A stretch of 64,000 nucleotides of DNA from Pseudomonas wadenswilerensis. Lineage in GTDB: Bacteria > Pseudomonadota > Gammaproteobacteria > Pseudomonadales > Pseudomonadaceae. Positions 51,501 to 59,826 of this stretch are shown here, piece by piece. The stretch covers positions 1 to 64,000 of the forward strand of contig NZ_UIDD01000013.1 in NCBI RefSeq assembly GCF_900497695.1. The letters run 5' to 3'. The translations under genes were made by a program, and so were the position numbers. The notes beneath the pieces are model-generated. The model was given only the letters and a program-made list of their open reading frames with translations. It did not search any database and was not told the origin of the DNA. The first letter of the stretch is position 1. Each line of letters begins with the position of its first letter.

Positions 51501-51764
51501 CTGATGACTTCAATCGCCTTCATCGCCGGAGTGGTGCCGTTGATCCTGTCCAGCGGGGCGGGCGCCGAAATGCGCCAGGCCATGGGCATCGCGGTGTTCA
51601 CCGGGATGATCGGGGTGACCGTGTTCGGCCTGTTCCTGACGCCGGTGTTCTATGTGCTGTTACGTCATCTTTCGCTGCGCTTCACACGCCGTGAGCGCGT
51701 TGCCGCGCCGCCAACCGAGGGCTCGCGCGAACCGCTCGGCCAGCAGCAGACCCAGGAGGCTTGA
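48555..51764 (+). CDS. RND multidrug efflux pump (MexF-like, HAE1 family)
   Basis: A 1069-aa proton-driven inner-membrane exporter. The start FFIDRPIFAGVLSAIIFIAG is typical of HAE1 pumps. The proton-relay aspartates lie in LVLAIGVVVDDAIVVVENVE (about residues 397-416). The large periplasmic domains follow, and the C-terminal half ends with MTSIAFIAGVVPLILSSGAG and GVTVFGLFLTPVFYVLLRHL. I start at ATG 48555 (AGAGG, spacing 8). The outer-membrane gene follows after 3 bases. Chloramphenicol, quinolones or biocides are usual substrates of MexF-type pumps, but the specificity here is not known. Confidence 0.93.
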   Translation: MNISRFFIDRPIFAGVLSAIIFIAGLISIFNLPVSEYPEVAPPSVVVKAQYPGAHPQTIAETVATPIEEQINGVEGMLYMNSHATADGQLTLTVTFRLGTDPDLAQQRVQNRVNQALPRLPEPVQRLGVTTVKSAPDLTMVVHLRSPNERYDMQYLRNYALLNVKDRLARINGIGQVQVAGSGDYAMRIWLDPRKLAARNLAPGDVVQALREQNVNAAAGVIGAAPAAPGVDYQISVNASGRLNTEEAFREVIVRTSADGRITRLRDVARVELAAGEYALRTLVDNKQATALLIYQLPGANALQISDDVRKAMVELKHAMPEGVDYQVIYDPTQFVRASIDAVIHTLLEAILLVVVVVIVFLQTWRASIIPLLAVPVSVVGTFAVMLAMGFSINALSLFGLVLAIGVVVDDAIVVVENVERNIGLGLSPREATYQAMREVSGPIVAIALTLCAVFVPLAFVSGLSGQFFKQFALTIAISTVISAFNSLTLSPALAAMLLKGHEAPKDGFQRVFDRLFGGFFVRFNRLFGRASDHYGTGVSRILKRKSAALLVYALLAVAAVLIFNRVPTGFVPPQDKQYLVGFVQLPDAASLDRTESVLREMTTMALAQPGVDAVTGYAGWSINGFVSSPNSGVAFFVLKDFAERKGPGMTGNEIAAQLNTRFVGIKGAYTAVFAPPPVSGLGSVGGFKLQLQDRAALGNAALDQGLQAFMAEARKAPELAGLFSSFQINVPQLYADVDRTRAQQLGVSIPAVFEALQIYLGSIYVNDFNKFGRTFQVKVQADAQFRGHAEDIGLLKTRNDKGEMVPLASLLTLRQSYGPDQAMRYNGFPSADVSGAPAPGYSSGQALQAVERIAERTLPRGIGYEWTEITYQDKMAGNTLIIILPLAMLLVFFVLAAQYESLSLPLAVLLIVPMGILSAITGVWLTGGDNNLFTQISFVVLVGLACKNAILIVEFAHELEHQGRSIRQAAIEAARLRLRPILMTSIAFIAGVVPLILSSGAGAEMRQAMGIAVFTGMIGVTVFGLFLTPVFYVLLRHLSLRFTRRERVAAPPTEGSREPLGQQQTQEA

Positions 51765-51767
51765 GCC

Positions 51768-53219
51768 ATGAAACCCATCACCTTCACATACAGCCTGCTG
51801 AGCCTGGCAGTGCTGCTCAGTGGCTGCTCCCTGGGTAAACCTGCAGAGAGCATCGAGGTCGATATACCGGCCAGCTACCGCGAGATCGCTGCGGAAAATG
51901 CCGACCGCTGGAAGTTGGCAGAACCCGCTGACGGCAAGGACCGTGGCCACTGGTGGCGGGTATTCGCCGACCCGCGACTGGAGCGTTTGATCCTCCAGGC
52001 CGAGCAGGCGAGCCCGACGTTGACTGTGGCCTTTGCGCGGGTCCAGGAGGCACGTGCGCAAGCGGGCATGGCCAGGGCCGATAGCGCCTTGCAGTTGGGA
52101 GTAGGGGCCGGGCCAACGCGCCAGGGTACAGCCCGGTCGACCCAGACCCGCCTGCGCGCCCAACTCAACGCCAGCTATGAAGTGGACCTGTTTGGCGCAC
52201 TGCACGACAACTCGCGGGCTGCCGCCCTCGAGGCCATGGGCGAGGAGGCCGCTTATCGCTCGGTGTTGCTGGCCTTGCAAGCGGATGTGGCACGCAGCTA
52301 TTTCAGCCTGGGTGCCTTGGATAGCGAGATCGCGGTGCTTACCCAGACCATCGGCCTGCGCCAGGAGGCGCTGCAGATGGTGCAGCGCCAGTTCGATGCC
52401 GGCGATCGAAGTGAGTTGGAAACGGCCCAGGCCCGCACCGAGCTGGCATCGGCGCAGGCCTCACTGGAAGCGGTGATGCGTCAGCGGGCCAGCCAGGATC
52501 ATGCCCTGGCAGTACTGGTCGGCAAGCCGCCCGCGGCGTTCAGCCTGACGGCCGGCGGGTTGCACTCAAGCACGGTGCAGGTGCCTGCCGGGCTGCCGTC
52601 CGAGCTGCTGGAGCGGCGCCCGGACATCGCCCAGGCGCAGCGGCGAATGGCGGCTGCCAGCGCGCGTATCGGCGTCGCCAAGGCGGCGTTCTTTCCACGG
52701 CTGGTGCTGACCGCCTCGGGTGGTTTCGAGTCCTCCGATCTCAACGACCTGTTCAAGTGGTCGAGCCGCAGTTGGGTGCTCGGGCCGCTGTTAGGCACGG
52801 TGCTGAACATGCCCTTGCTCGACGGTGGTCGCAATCAGGCGGGGCTGGACAAGGCCAATGCCCGGTACGACGGGGCGGTGGCGGCGTATCGGCGGCAGGT
52901 GCTGGTGGCCTTCAAGGACGTCGAGGACAGCCTCAGCGACATCCGCACCCTCGACCGCGAGCTGGCCTTCCAGGACGAAGCGGTCAACGCTGCCGGGCGG
53001 GCTGCAGCGCTGGCCGACACGCGCTATCGCAATGGCTCGACCAGCTATTTCGAGAGCATCGATGCGCAACGCAGCAGCCTCGATGCCCAGCGTGCGCAGG
53101 TGCAGGTGGCGGGCGAGCGTTCCAGGGCCTATGTCCGCTTGATCACCGCCCTGGGCGGCGGCTGGGTGGATACGCCTGGGTCCGCTCCGGCGCAACTGGC
53201 GAAGGTCACCGAGCACTAG
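51768..53219 (+). CDS. Outer-membrane efflux lipoprotein (OprN/NodT-like)
   Basis: A 483-aa TolC-family outer-membrane channel. Residues 1-20 form a lipoprotein signal (SLLSLAVLLSGC, lipid Cys20). The two OEP repeats are visible around NASYEVDLFGALHDNSRAAA (about 135-154) and FFPRLVLTASGGFESSDLND (about 306-325), with ELLERRPDIAQAQRRMAAAS (about 279-298) as the NodT signature. It completes the MexEF-OprN-like operon, separated from the pump gene by 3 bases. A convergent terminator is not evident. Confidence 0.92.
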   Translation: MKPITFTYSLLSLAVLLSGCSLGKPAESIEVDIPASYREIAAENADRWKLAEPADGKDRGHWWRVFADPRLERLILQAEQASPTLTVAFARVQEARAQAGMARADSALQLGVGAGPTRQGTARSTQTRLRAQLNASYEVDLFGALHDNSRAAALEAMGEEAAYRSVLLALQADVARSYFSLGALDSEIAVLTQTIGLRQEALQMVQRQFDAGDRSELETAQARTELASAQASLEAVMRQRASQDHALAVLVGKPPAAFSLTAGGLHSSTVQVPAGLPSELLERRPDIAQAQRRMAAASARIGVAKAAFFPRLVLTASGGFESSDLNDLFKWSSRSWVLGPLLGTVLNMPLLDGGRNQAGLDKANARYDGAVAAYRRQVLVAFKDVEDSLSDIRTLDRELAFQDEAVNAAGRAAALADTRYRNGSTSYFESIDAQRSSLDAQRAQVQVAGERSRAYVRLITALGGGWVDTPGSAPAQLAKVTEH

Positions 53220-53340
53220 TGGCCGGGCGCCAGGCCGAAAGCCGGTGGCTCATTGGTCTGGCGTTTTTCCCGGTTATTGGCTGTGGTTCGCGGGCGCACC
53301 GCGTCCTACAGTTGATCGACAACGACAGTGGAGCCAACGG

Positions 53341-53781
53341 ATGGAATCTAGACTCGATTACTACTCGGCATCACCCAAGGCGATCAAGGCGATGATCACC
53401 CTGGAGGCCATGACCAATGACCTGAGCATCGAACAGCAACTGTTGCACCTGATCAAGATTCGTACCTCGCAGCTGAACGGCTGCGCCTTCTGTACCGACA
53501 TGTACTCGATTGACTCCCGTCGCTTGGGCGAGACGGATCGCCGGCTGTATTCGGTGGCCGTCTGGCGTAGCAGCGACTTCTTCAGCGCGCGTGAAAAGGC
53601 CGCTCTGGCCTGGACCGAAGCGCTCACTTCGCTGACCCAGGGCGATGTCTCGGACGAGATTTACCGTCAGGTGAAAGCGCAGTTCAGTGATGCCGAGATA
53701 GTCGACCTGACCATGGTCATCAACGCCATCAGCAGTTGGAACCGCCTGGCGGTGAGCTTCAGGCAGAAACCCAGCATCTGA
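53341..53781 (+). CDS. AhpD/carboxymuconolactone-decarboxylase-like protein with altered motif
   Basis: A 146-aa helical protein of the AhpD-like CMD family. The redox motif is C-x-x-C in LNGCAFCTDMYSID (about residues 47-60). The usual histidine after the second cysteine (CxxCxxxH) is a tyrosine here (CTDMY), which could change reactivity. The overall length and the SAREKAALAWTEALTSL segment (about 85-101) are normal. GGAG precedes ATG 53341. It follows the RND operon by 121 bases. It probably deals with peroxides or other reactive molecules; catalytic competence is uncertain. Confidence 0.8.
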   Translation: MESRLDYYSASPKAIKAMITLEAMTNDLSIEQQLLHLIKIRTSQLNGCAFCTDMYSIDSRRLGETDRRLYSVAVWRSSDFFSAREKAALAWTEALTSLTQGDVSDEIYRQVKAQFSDAEIVDLTMVINAISSWNRLAVSFRQKPSI

Positions 53782-53788
53782 GCTGGAC

Positions 53789-54006
53789 TTACGCTTGCCT
53801 CAGACGATAGGCCGTGGCGCTATTGCCATTGCGCTGGCGAGTCCAGCCGGCAGCCTCCAGCGGCCTGGCGATCAGCTGATTCATGATTCCGTGCTGACCT
53901 TGGGTGCGGGCTGGCTGTTGATTTCGCAACGTTCGTACTGCTCGATCCAGTGCTTCATATCGCGCGCTGAAATCTTGCCGGAGGTGGCCAGCTCAACGCT
54001 GACCAT
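53789..54006 (-). pseudogene. Two short overlapping frames, possible gene remnant
   Basis: ATG 54006 opens a 41-codon frame (MVSVELATSGKISARDMKHW... ending at 53881) whose stop overlaps the ATG of a 31-codon frame (53884 to 53789, MNQLIARPLEAAGWTRQRNG). Both have ordinary coding composition but neither has a convincing RBS. The second ends like phage or plasmid replication proteins with GWTR-x-RNGNS. They may be the eroded 3' end of a mobile gene. They lie between the AhpD-like gene and merR. Confidence 0.3.
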
Positions 54007-54074
54007 GACGCATCAGGATGTTTTCCAATCCTTGATTTGCGCTTGCGTGCGGACGCGTTACTACAGGATTTCTG

Positions 54075-54464
54075 TCAGTTGGGAGAGCTGTTGAGCTTCT
54101 GCAGTTCAATTTGCTCGGCGGCACTGCGCTCAAGGTTGATGCGTTCCTCGTCCAGATACCGATAAATACTCTGGAGGCTGTCGATTTTCTGTTTGATCGC
54201 TGCCATCTTTTTTTCAATCAGTTTCGCGCCGGCAGCACAATCGATCAGCTTGTTGCGCTGCGCATCGAGAATCTCGCCAATCTCCCCGAGGGAAAAGCCC
54301 ATGCTCTGTGCGCGCTGGATAAAGTCCAGGTCCTGCAGGGTTTGCGAGGTGTAGACGCGGTAGTTGTTGGTCCGCCGCTGGGGTGAGATCAAGCCGATTT
54401 GTTCGTAGTAACGAAGGGTGTGTCGACTCGCTCCGCTGCGGGCTTCCAGTTCGCCGATTCTCAT
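54075..54464 (-). CDS. MerR-family regulator
   Basis: A 129-aa MerR regulator. The winged helix is residues 1-70 (IGELEARSGASRHTLRYYEQ, LISPQRRTNNYRVYTSQTL). A long helix then forms the dimer coiled coil (KLIEKKMAAIKQKIDSLQSI, about 81-100). One cysteine near residue 76 (DCAAGAKL) is the only candidate metal or redox ligand. It is divergent from the SDR gene, so it most likely controls that gene through the 73-base spacer promoter, with an aldehyde or redox signal as in related regulators. Confidence 0.88.
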   Translation of the reverse strand: MRIGELEARSGASRHTLRYYEQIGLISPQRRTNNYRVYTSQTLQDLDFIQRAQSMGFSLGEIGEILDAQRNKLIDCAAGAKLIEKKMAAIKQKIDSLQSIYRYLDEERINLERSAAEQIELQKLNSSPN

Positions 54465-54475
54465 GAAAACATCGC

Positions 54476-54520
54476 TTGACTGTAGAGTTGGGTCGATAGT
54501 TTACGCTTGATTTCTCACCT
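54476..54520 (+). promoter_or_regulatory. Candidate MerR-controlled promoter for the SDR gene
   Basis: TTGACT (54476-54481) is a good -35, followed by an imperfect dyad (GTAGAGTTGGG against a GATAGTTTAC right arm). MerR-type promoters carry a dyad in an over-long -35/-10 spacer. A clear -10 hexamer is not visible, so this is tentative. Confidence 0.35.
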
Positions 54521-54537
54521 TACCAAGGAGCAGAGAA

Positions 54538-55668
54538 ATGAGCGTGGAGTGCTTTGTCACGGGGGGTACTGGCTTCATCGGTCAGCATCTGGTGGCCCAT
54601 TTGAGTGCCCAGGGGCACAAGGTTCGGGTCTTGATGCGTCGCCCGGAGCGACTGGCTGAGTTGCGCGAGCAAGTTGCCAGGCTGGGGGGCAATGCCGCCC
54701 AGGTGTTTGCCGTAGCCGGCGATCTGGAGCGGAGCGAACTGGGTCTGAGTGTGGCCGACCGAGCACGGCTAAGACAGGCCAGCATCGTGTTTCATCTAGG
54801 TGCCCAGTTCGCGTGGGGGCTGTCGCTGCAACAGTCACGCGCAGTGAACGTCGAGGGGGCGAGGCAGGTAGCGCTGTTGGCCGCTGAGCAAAAGAGCCGT
54901 TTGGTGATGATCGGCGGCTACATGCTGAAGAATCACGCGCATCTGCGCAACATCGGCATTGATCCCCAGCGTCCGCAACTGACCGACTGGCCCGCCGTCT
55001 ACCGCCAGGTCGGTGGTTATGAGGCAAGCAAGCTGGAGGCGCATTTTGCGACCCTGCAGGTCATGTCGGCCCAGCGCGGGGAGATGACCGTTGTCCACCC
55101 CGCGACAGTGTGCGGCCACAGTCGCACCGGCCATATCCTTGAGGGACAGCCCCTGGCGGCGCTGATACGCAACCTGGTGCAGGGCAAGCTGGCGGCCGTG
55201 CCAGGTAGCCCCGAGCACTGGTTGCCACTGGTTACCGTGGATTACCTGGTTGAGCTGCTGGCAGCCTGCGCTTTTGATGACGCGATGATTGGCCAGGAAC
55301 TGCTGGCCCTTGATGAGCGCACACCCCATTTGCGAGAACTGCTGGCCCAGGTGGCGCACCCGCTTGGCGTGAAACCGCCGAAGCATCACCTGTCGCTGCG
55401 GCTGATGAAAATACTCCTGAGCGTGCCTCCCATCGCGCGGTTATTGAATACCAGCGTCGAGGCCTTGGACTTTATCCAGACCACCCGTTTTGATACAGCG
55501 GCGACCGGGCAATTTGCTGGCCGGCATGGCATTGTCAAACCGGATATCCGCGAGGCGCTGCAACTCACCGCCATGTTCGTCAATGCACATTGCCTGGGCA
55601 AGGGGGGATCAACCCGGCAACAGCCCCCAGTCCTTTGCAAGCTGTCTTGCCGAGTCCGCAGGCAGTAG
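54538..55668 (+). CDS. Extended SDR / NAD-dependent epimerase-dehydratase-like protein
   Basis: A 376-aa Rossmann-fold protein. The NAD(P) loop is VTGGTGFIGQHLVAHL (residues 7-22), and the active-site pair is in GGYEASKLEAHF (about residues 160-171; Tyr and Lys four apart). It fits dihydroflavonol-reductase-like or epimerase-like SDRs. AAGGAG RBS precedes ATG 54538. The last 20 residues (CLGKGGSTRQQPPVLCKLSC) lie opposite the 3' end of the caspase-like gene, a 60-base convergent overlap, and look like an added tail rather than family sequence. The divergent MerR gene is its probable regulator. Confidence 0.82.
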   Translation: MSVECFVTGGTGFIGQHLVAHLSAQGHKVRVLMRRPERLAELREQVARLGGNAAQVFAVAGDLERSELGLSVADRARLRQASIVFHLGAQFAWGLSLQQSRAVNVEGARQVALLAAEQKSRLVMIGGYMLKNHAHLRNIGIDPQRPQLTDWPAVYRQVGGYEASKLEAHFATLQVMSAQRGEMTVVHPATVCGHSRTGHILEGQPLAALIRNLVQGKLAAVPGSPEHWLPLVTVDYLVELLAACAFDDAMIGQELLALDERTPHLRELLAQVAHPLGVKPPKHHLSLRLMKILLSVPPIARLLNTSVEALDFIQTTRFDTAATGQFAGRHGIVKPDIREALQLTAMFVNAHCLGKGGSTRQQPPVLCKLSCRVRRQ

Positions 55669-57480
55669 GGTCGATCCGCTGCGGCGAACCCGCGCCGCAT
55701 GATCAGCAAGCCCTTCGACGAGTGCGGCCCACTCCAATCGAGGTTCCTTGACATAGTCCCAGCCAAGTCCGAGCCATGGGCATCGCCCGCCGATCCTGGC
55801 AAGTGTGGCGGTTGTCGCCTGCGTGGCATAGTCGGGGAGTACCGGCGCATCTTGTCGCGATTGGCAAGCCTTCACCGCCGGCACATGCAATTGCAGCGCG
55901 CCATGCTTGTCTCGTGTCACCTGCATCGCCCCGAGAAGCGCGATGTCATACGGCACCGCCTGGTCTCGGGCAGCATAAAAATAGGCCATGCGGCGAATGT
56001 TGTCGTAGTCGGCCGTGGCACGGTAGAGATAGGCGCAGATGACGCCCAGCATCGGATCGACGTGCTTTTCGTGTCGCAGGTCTGCGGCGAGTCGATCAAG
56101 GCTGTCGACTCGAAGCCGGCCGGCGGCGAATTCATTGATGGCCCTCAGGGCCGCGCGATATCTTTCGGGGGAACCTTGCGCTCCGTAGACCTGGAAAACA
56201 TCCCCGTCGGTGCTGGGTGCAACGACCGCATACAGACCCACATAAGGAACGACAGGGGTAAACTGCCCATCGGCCAGCTCCACCAGGACAGGTATCCCCT
56301 TGCAGTGGTCATCAACGTGGAATGCGTTGAAGGGGGGATCGGATCTGAGGGGCTTGAGCGCAGGTTCGGACAGGAGCTTCGCCTGATCGCCCCAGACGAT
56401 CAGGTTCGCGCTGCCGGGACGGTTGACTTCCATGAGTCGGCGTTCAACCTCCAAGGCGACCGACTCAGCCGTGATCTTGAGGGCGTGAATGTCTGGCCCC
56501 TTCGGCAGGACAGGCTTGAGCCCGAAACCTTTGCCGAGGAGGCGATCCCGGAAGGCGCGGTTGGTCTTTGCGCGCTCCAGGATTTGCTCGGTGGATTCCG
56601 CTACGCCAACGGTCTTCCCTGCGCCGAGGACCGCCGAATTGCTTCCAGATGGCCAGGGTTGCAGGTCGGCAGGGCCTGGCTGCGGGGTCGTGGTGTCGCA
56701 AAGCACCACGGACTCGGGATCGACCTGGCATTGCGGATCGAGTTTCAGGTGGTACTGGCTTGCACGCTCGGTTGTTCGCGAACGAACGCATTTACCCAGC
56801 GTCGTGGTGGTTATCATCCCGTTTTCGATGGCGGTTGGTTCCAGGCCCCAGAGTATGTCTGCGATGACGCCAGAGAACACGCATTTGCCCGGTGCGGCCG
56901 CGGCAGGGTCATAGACCATATAGCCGAGCTGTCCGTCCTGGCAGGATGCAAGGCGGTCGAATCTCGGGCTGTCAACGCGAGTGCCCTGTACAACGATCCC
57001 GCGCACACCATCAAGCCGCATCAGCTCCAGGCTCTGCGGCGCTTCGCGGCAGGTGTCGGTAATAAGCGTTATGCGTTTGACGCCGTGCAGAAGTAATTCC
57101 TCATAGAACCCATCGACCACGATGCGGTACTTCATGTGCAGCGAGTCGCTGAACAGCCAAAAGATCGAGCCGAAGTTCGCCCCGGTCAGTCCATGCCCGC
57201 AAAATGACAGGATCAACTGGTCAACGACCTCGGCGCCCACCGGGAACAGTTCATCGACGGCCCGCTGTACCCGCTCTCGTGTGACCGGGTTCGCTTTGCC
57301 GTCGGTTGAGCCGTCGTCGACGACTCTTACGTTGTCGACGCCGAAACCCGAGCGCAGGGCCCATTCTCCCATTGCGCGAGCGGCGAAAACGGCGCCATCC
57401 AGATAGGCGAAGTCCAGGGCCAGTTTCGCGACAGGCGTCACCGTGCTGACGCCGATTGCCAGACAAACACGCCTAACCAT
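55609..57480 (-). CDS. Caspase-fold (peptidase C14, metacaspase-like) protein
   Basis: A 623-aa protein with a caspase-type cysteine protease domain in its first third. Residues 5-45 read CLAIGVSTVTP...LDGAVFAARAMGEWALRSGF, the first strand and helix of p20. The His-Cys dyad is His97 in LILSFCGHGLTG and Cys144 in ITLITDTCREAP, at the expected strand ends. The C-terminal 400 residues (about 220-623) have no domain I recognise. I start at ATG 57480, which has GGAG at a good distance; 8 bases overlap the DUF2182 gene. It is the last gene of the tyrosinase operon. Proteolytic maturation or regulation of a partner is the likely role (inference). Confidence 0.8.
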   Translation of the reverse strand: MVRRVCLAIGVSTVTPVAKLALDFAYLDGAVFAARAMGEWALRSGFGVDNVRVVDDGSTDGKANPVTRERVQRAVDELFPVGAEVVDQLILSFCGHGLTGANFGSIFWLFSDSLHMKYRIVVDGFYEELLLHGVKRITLITDTCREAPQSLELMRLDGVRGIVVQGTRVDSPRFDRLASCQDGQLGYMVYDPAAAAPGKCVFSGVIADILWGLEPTAIENGMITTTTLGKCVRSRTTERASQYHLKLDPQCQVDPESVVLCDTTTPQPGPADLQPWPSGSNSAVLGAGKTVGVAESTEQILERAKTNRAFRDRLLGKGFGLKPVLPKGPDIHALKITAESVALEVERRLMEVNRPGSANLIVWGDQAKLLSEPALKPLRSDPPFNAFHVDDHCKGIPVLVELADGQFTPVVPYVGLYAVVAPSTDGDVFQVYGAQGSPERYRAALRAINEFAAGRLRVDSLDRLAADLRHEKHVDPMLGVICAYLYRATADYDNIRRMAYFYAARDQAVPYDIALLGAMQVTRDKHGALQLHVPAVKACQSRQDAPVLPDYATQATTATLARIGGRCPWLGLGWDYVKEPRLEWAALVEGLADHAARVRRSGSTLLPADSARQLAKDWGLLPG

Positions 57481-58249
57481 GGGGACGCTCCGCATTGCGC
57501 TGGGTGAGGAGGGTGTATAGGTGAGCGGGTGAAAAAAACCGGGGCCAGCACCAGCGCGCAGGGCCAGGAGGCGTGAACCGTTCAGCCAGCATGATGACGC
57601 CAGTGAACAGCATCATCGGAATGTGCCAGGCGCCGCTGACAACGGGCACCAACATCCAGGCCCAGCACGAGCCAATACAATAGGCCCCATGCGTCATGCC
57701 GAAGACCAGGCAATCCCGGTCGGCGGCCCCACCGAACAGGCCTATTCGCCGCGGTTGATGGCTGCGATTGAGTGCCGCACGGTGCCACGGGCTTGCGCTC
57801 CAAAGCAACGCGATCAGCAGGGCTATTGCCAGGGCGTTGTCCACGACAGTGATCTGTAGCAACAGCGCCAGGGCCGACAGGACCAGGCCTGCGGCCATCC
57901 ACGGCGCGCAGTAGCCGAGCAGGAAACCGGCGCTCGCACGTATTCGCCTGTTTGGCAGGCTGGAGCGCCACACATGCATGAGTGGCATCGCCAGAAGGGG
58001 CGGCATCATGGTCAACAGCATCAACAACCAACCCGCCAGGATACGGTGGATCGGGTTCACCGCGAGCTCCGCTTGCAGCACCGCGGGCCAGCTGGTGAAG
58101 ACCGATAGCCCATTGGTGGCCACGCAAAACGCGGGACCTTCTGTACTTGCGTCGCTGTAAATGGAAAGGGCCAGGCCGAATCCCGCCGTGGCCAGAAGCA
58201 CTGGCCAAGGGGCATAAGTGAAACTGCGTAAAACCAGGCCTGGCCGCAT
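57473..58249 (-). CDS. DUF2182 putative metal-binding membrane protein
   Basis: A 258-aa polytopic inner-membrane protein of the DUF2182 family (annotated in COG collections as a predicted metal-binding membrane protein). The conserved cysteine block is in FGMTHGAYCIGSCWAWMLVP (about residues 182-201), a C-x3-C pair followed by Trp and Met, and about seven helices are visible. GAGGGGG after the tyrosinase stop forms its RBS. It lies between tyrosinase and the caspase-like gene in the operon, so copper handling for the tyrosinase is plausible (inference). Confidence 0.78.
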   Translation of the reverse strand: MRPGLVLRSFTYAPWPVLLATAGFGLALSIYSDASTEGPAFCVATNGLSVFTSWPAVLQAELAVNPIHRILAGWLLMLLTMMPPLLAMPLMHVWRSSLPNRRIRASAGFLLGYCAPWMAAGLVLSALALLLQITVVDNALAIALLIALLWSASPWHRAALNRSHQPRRIGLFGGAADRDCLVFGMTHGAYCIGSCWAWMLVPVVSGAWHIPMMLFTGVIMLAERFTPPGPARWCWPRFFSPAHLYTLLTQRNAERPHG

Positions 58250-58261
58250 GAGGCCGCCCCC

Positions 58262-59725
58262 TCAACTGACGATGCCGCTTCGCTTGAGTACGCTTATGCG
58301 TTCAACGGTTATAGGTTCTTCATCGGTTATCTGCTCTCCAGGCACCAGGGTCACCCGCAGATGATTCGGATCAAAGTCCCCGGCGTCCGCCAGCCGCTGG
58401 GCCAGATCGGTGATGTCGATCGTATAGCCCAACCCGCTGCCTGCATGGGGGCCGTCCGTTTGCGAGGCAACGTTGAGACCGAAAAGCGTAAGGCTACCGG
58501 CGTACCGGTCAGGGCTAAGTGCCGGGTCGGCGCCTTCGGGCAAGTTGACGTACACATCCAGCAGAGGCGAGGGTGCGGAGCCGCGCACAGACTCCAGGGA
58601 AAGATAGAGCCGGGCCACTTCCTTGCCTGGCGATGTCGCGCCCATCGTGGCCATGCTGTTGGCGGCGGCTGTCGGTTCGAGGTCAATATGGGTACCTACC
58701 GGCGCCCCGCCGATCTTGACGACCGCGGCATTGGCGCCGATTGGCTGAACGGTTTGTTTACTGGGCGAGCCCATATTGACGCGTGCCACAGCATGCACTC
58801 CCGGCGTTACACCCGTGCCGATGATCAAATCATCATAGGTCCGATAAAATTTGCCGCCTTTCAACGTGTCCTTACTGGTAAACGTTACTCCAGGTGCATT
58901 GTCTCCGGGTACTGGCATGATGAAACTGCGGTCTGCCGGGCCATTGAGCCAGAGCGGATCGCGAACCATTGTCTTGCCCGGCGTGTTCATCCACGCCTCC
59001 CAGAGCCGATCAATGTTGCAATGGTGAAGCCAGAAGATCGGATCAAGACCTGCGAGCAAGGCATTGCCCATGTATCCTCCGACGAGGCCATGGACCGTGT
59101 TATGCGGGTTGGTCTCCAGCTCGCCGGCTACCCCGTCGAACTGGACGAAATTGCCGGTAATCCCCCCACCAAATCCCAGGGTCCCGTTACCAACGATGAA
59201 GTCATTCTCATCCATCGCCTCAAGGCTGAACCCGCGCACCGGCTTGATCGCCTTGATTCCGGGGCGGCGAGGGTACTTGTTCAGAGGGTTTGGCTTTCCG
59301 TCGGGTAATGTCTTGGCGACAAAGGCATCGGGCAGGTACAGCGCTTGCGGGTTGCTGCTGTCGAGGTAGTTCCAGTAGGGAAGTGCCCAGTCGTCACCCG
59401 TCAGCTCCTTCACTTTAGCGGCGACGATTGCCTCGAACGCAAACAGATACGCACGGTGCCAGGACAGAAAATACCAACTGCCGTGCTGACACTGATTGCC
59501 GTAGGTATGGTTGGTCAAATCCGCTGGAATCGGGGCACCTGACTTGATCAGGCGCTCGTTGATCCATAATTGGGGATGAAATCCATGCATGGCCCCGAGG
59601 AATTTCCAGCTATTGCGGTCCGCTATTGGCTGTTCATCCAACGCTTGCATGGCCAGTGCGTAGTTCAGTAATACCTTGTTCCACCCTGGGCCGAGTTTTG
59701 CGACATCCTGACGAGAAGTACTCAT
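58262..59725 (-). CDS. Tyrosinase / polyphenol oxidase, plant-PPO-like
   Basis: A 487-aa type 3 copper oxidase that hydroxylates phenols or oxidises catechols to quinones. Copper A histidines are His50, His81 and His90 (QCQHGSWYFLSWHRAYL), with His47 nearby. Copper B has NPHNTVHG and DPIFWLHHCNIDRLWEAW. Cys79-Gln-His81 is the Cys-x-His that forms a thioether bridge in fungal and plant enzymes. Residues 355-487 resemble the plant KFDV-type C-terminal domain (LLDVYVNLPEGADP, YTIDITDLAQRL, LRVTLVPGEQ), which shields the active site in latent enzymes. ATG 59725 has a strong GGAGGG RBS. No Sec or Tat signal is visible. The caspase-like gene downstream could be its maturase. Confidence 0.9.
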   Translation of the reverse strand: MSTSRQDVAKLGPGWNKVLLNYALAMQALDEQPIADRNSWKFLGAMHGFHPQLWINERLIKSGAPIPADLTNHTYGNQCQHGSWYFLSWHRAYLFAFEAIVAAKVKELTGDDWALPYWNYLDSSNPQALYLPDAFVAKTLPDGKPNPLNKYPRRPGIKAIKPVRGFSLEAMDENDFIVGNGTLGFGGGITGNFVQFDGVAGELETNPHNTVHGLVGGYMGNALLAGLDPIFWLHHCNIDRLWEAWMNTPGKTMVRDPLWLNGPADRSFIMPVPGDNAPGVTFTSKDTLKGGKFYRTYDDLIIGTGVTPGVHAVARVNMGSPSKQTVQPIGANAAVVKIGGAPVGTHIDLEPTAAANSMATMGATSPGKEVARLYLSLESVRGSAPSPLLDVYVNLPEGADPALSPDRYAGSLTLFGLNVASQTDGPHAGSGLGYTIDITDLAQRLADAGDFDPNHLRVTLVPGEQITDEEPITVERISVLKRSGIVS

Positions 59726-59826
59726 GAGATTTCCCTCCGTTCCTGTTGGGTGCTGTCTGCCGGGGTGAGGCCGGACTTCATTTCGCGGCGACAGCGCTAC
59801 TCTGTGTGCACCTGCCTGCAGGCCTC

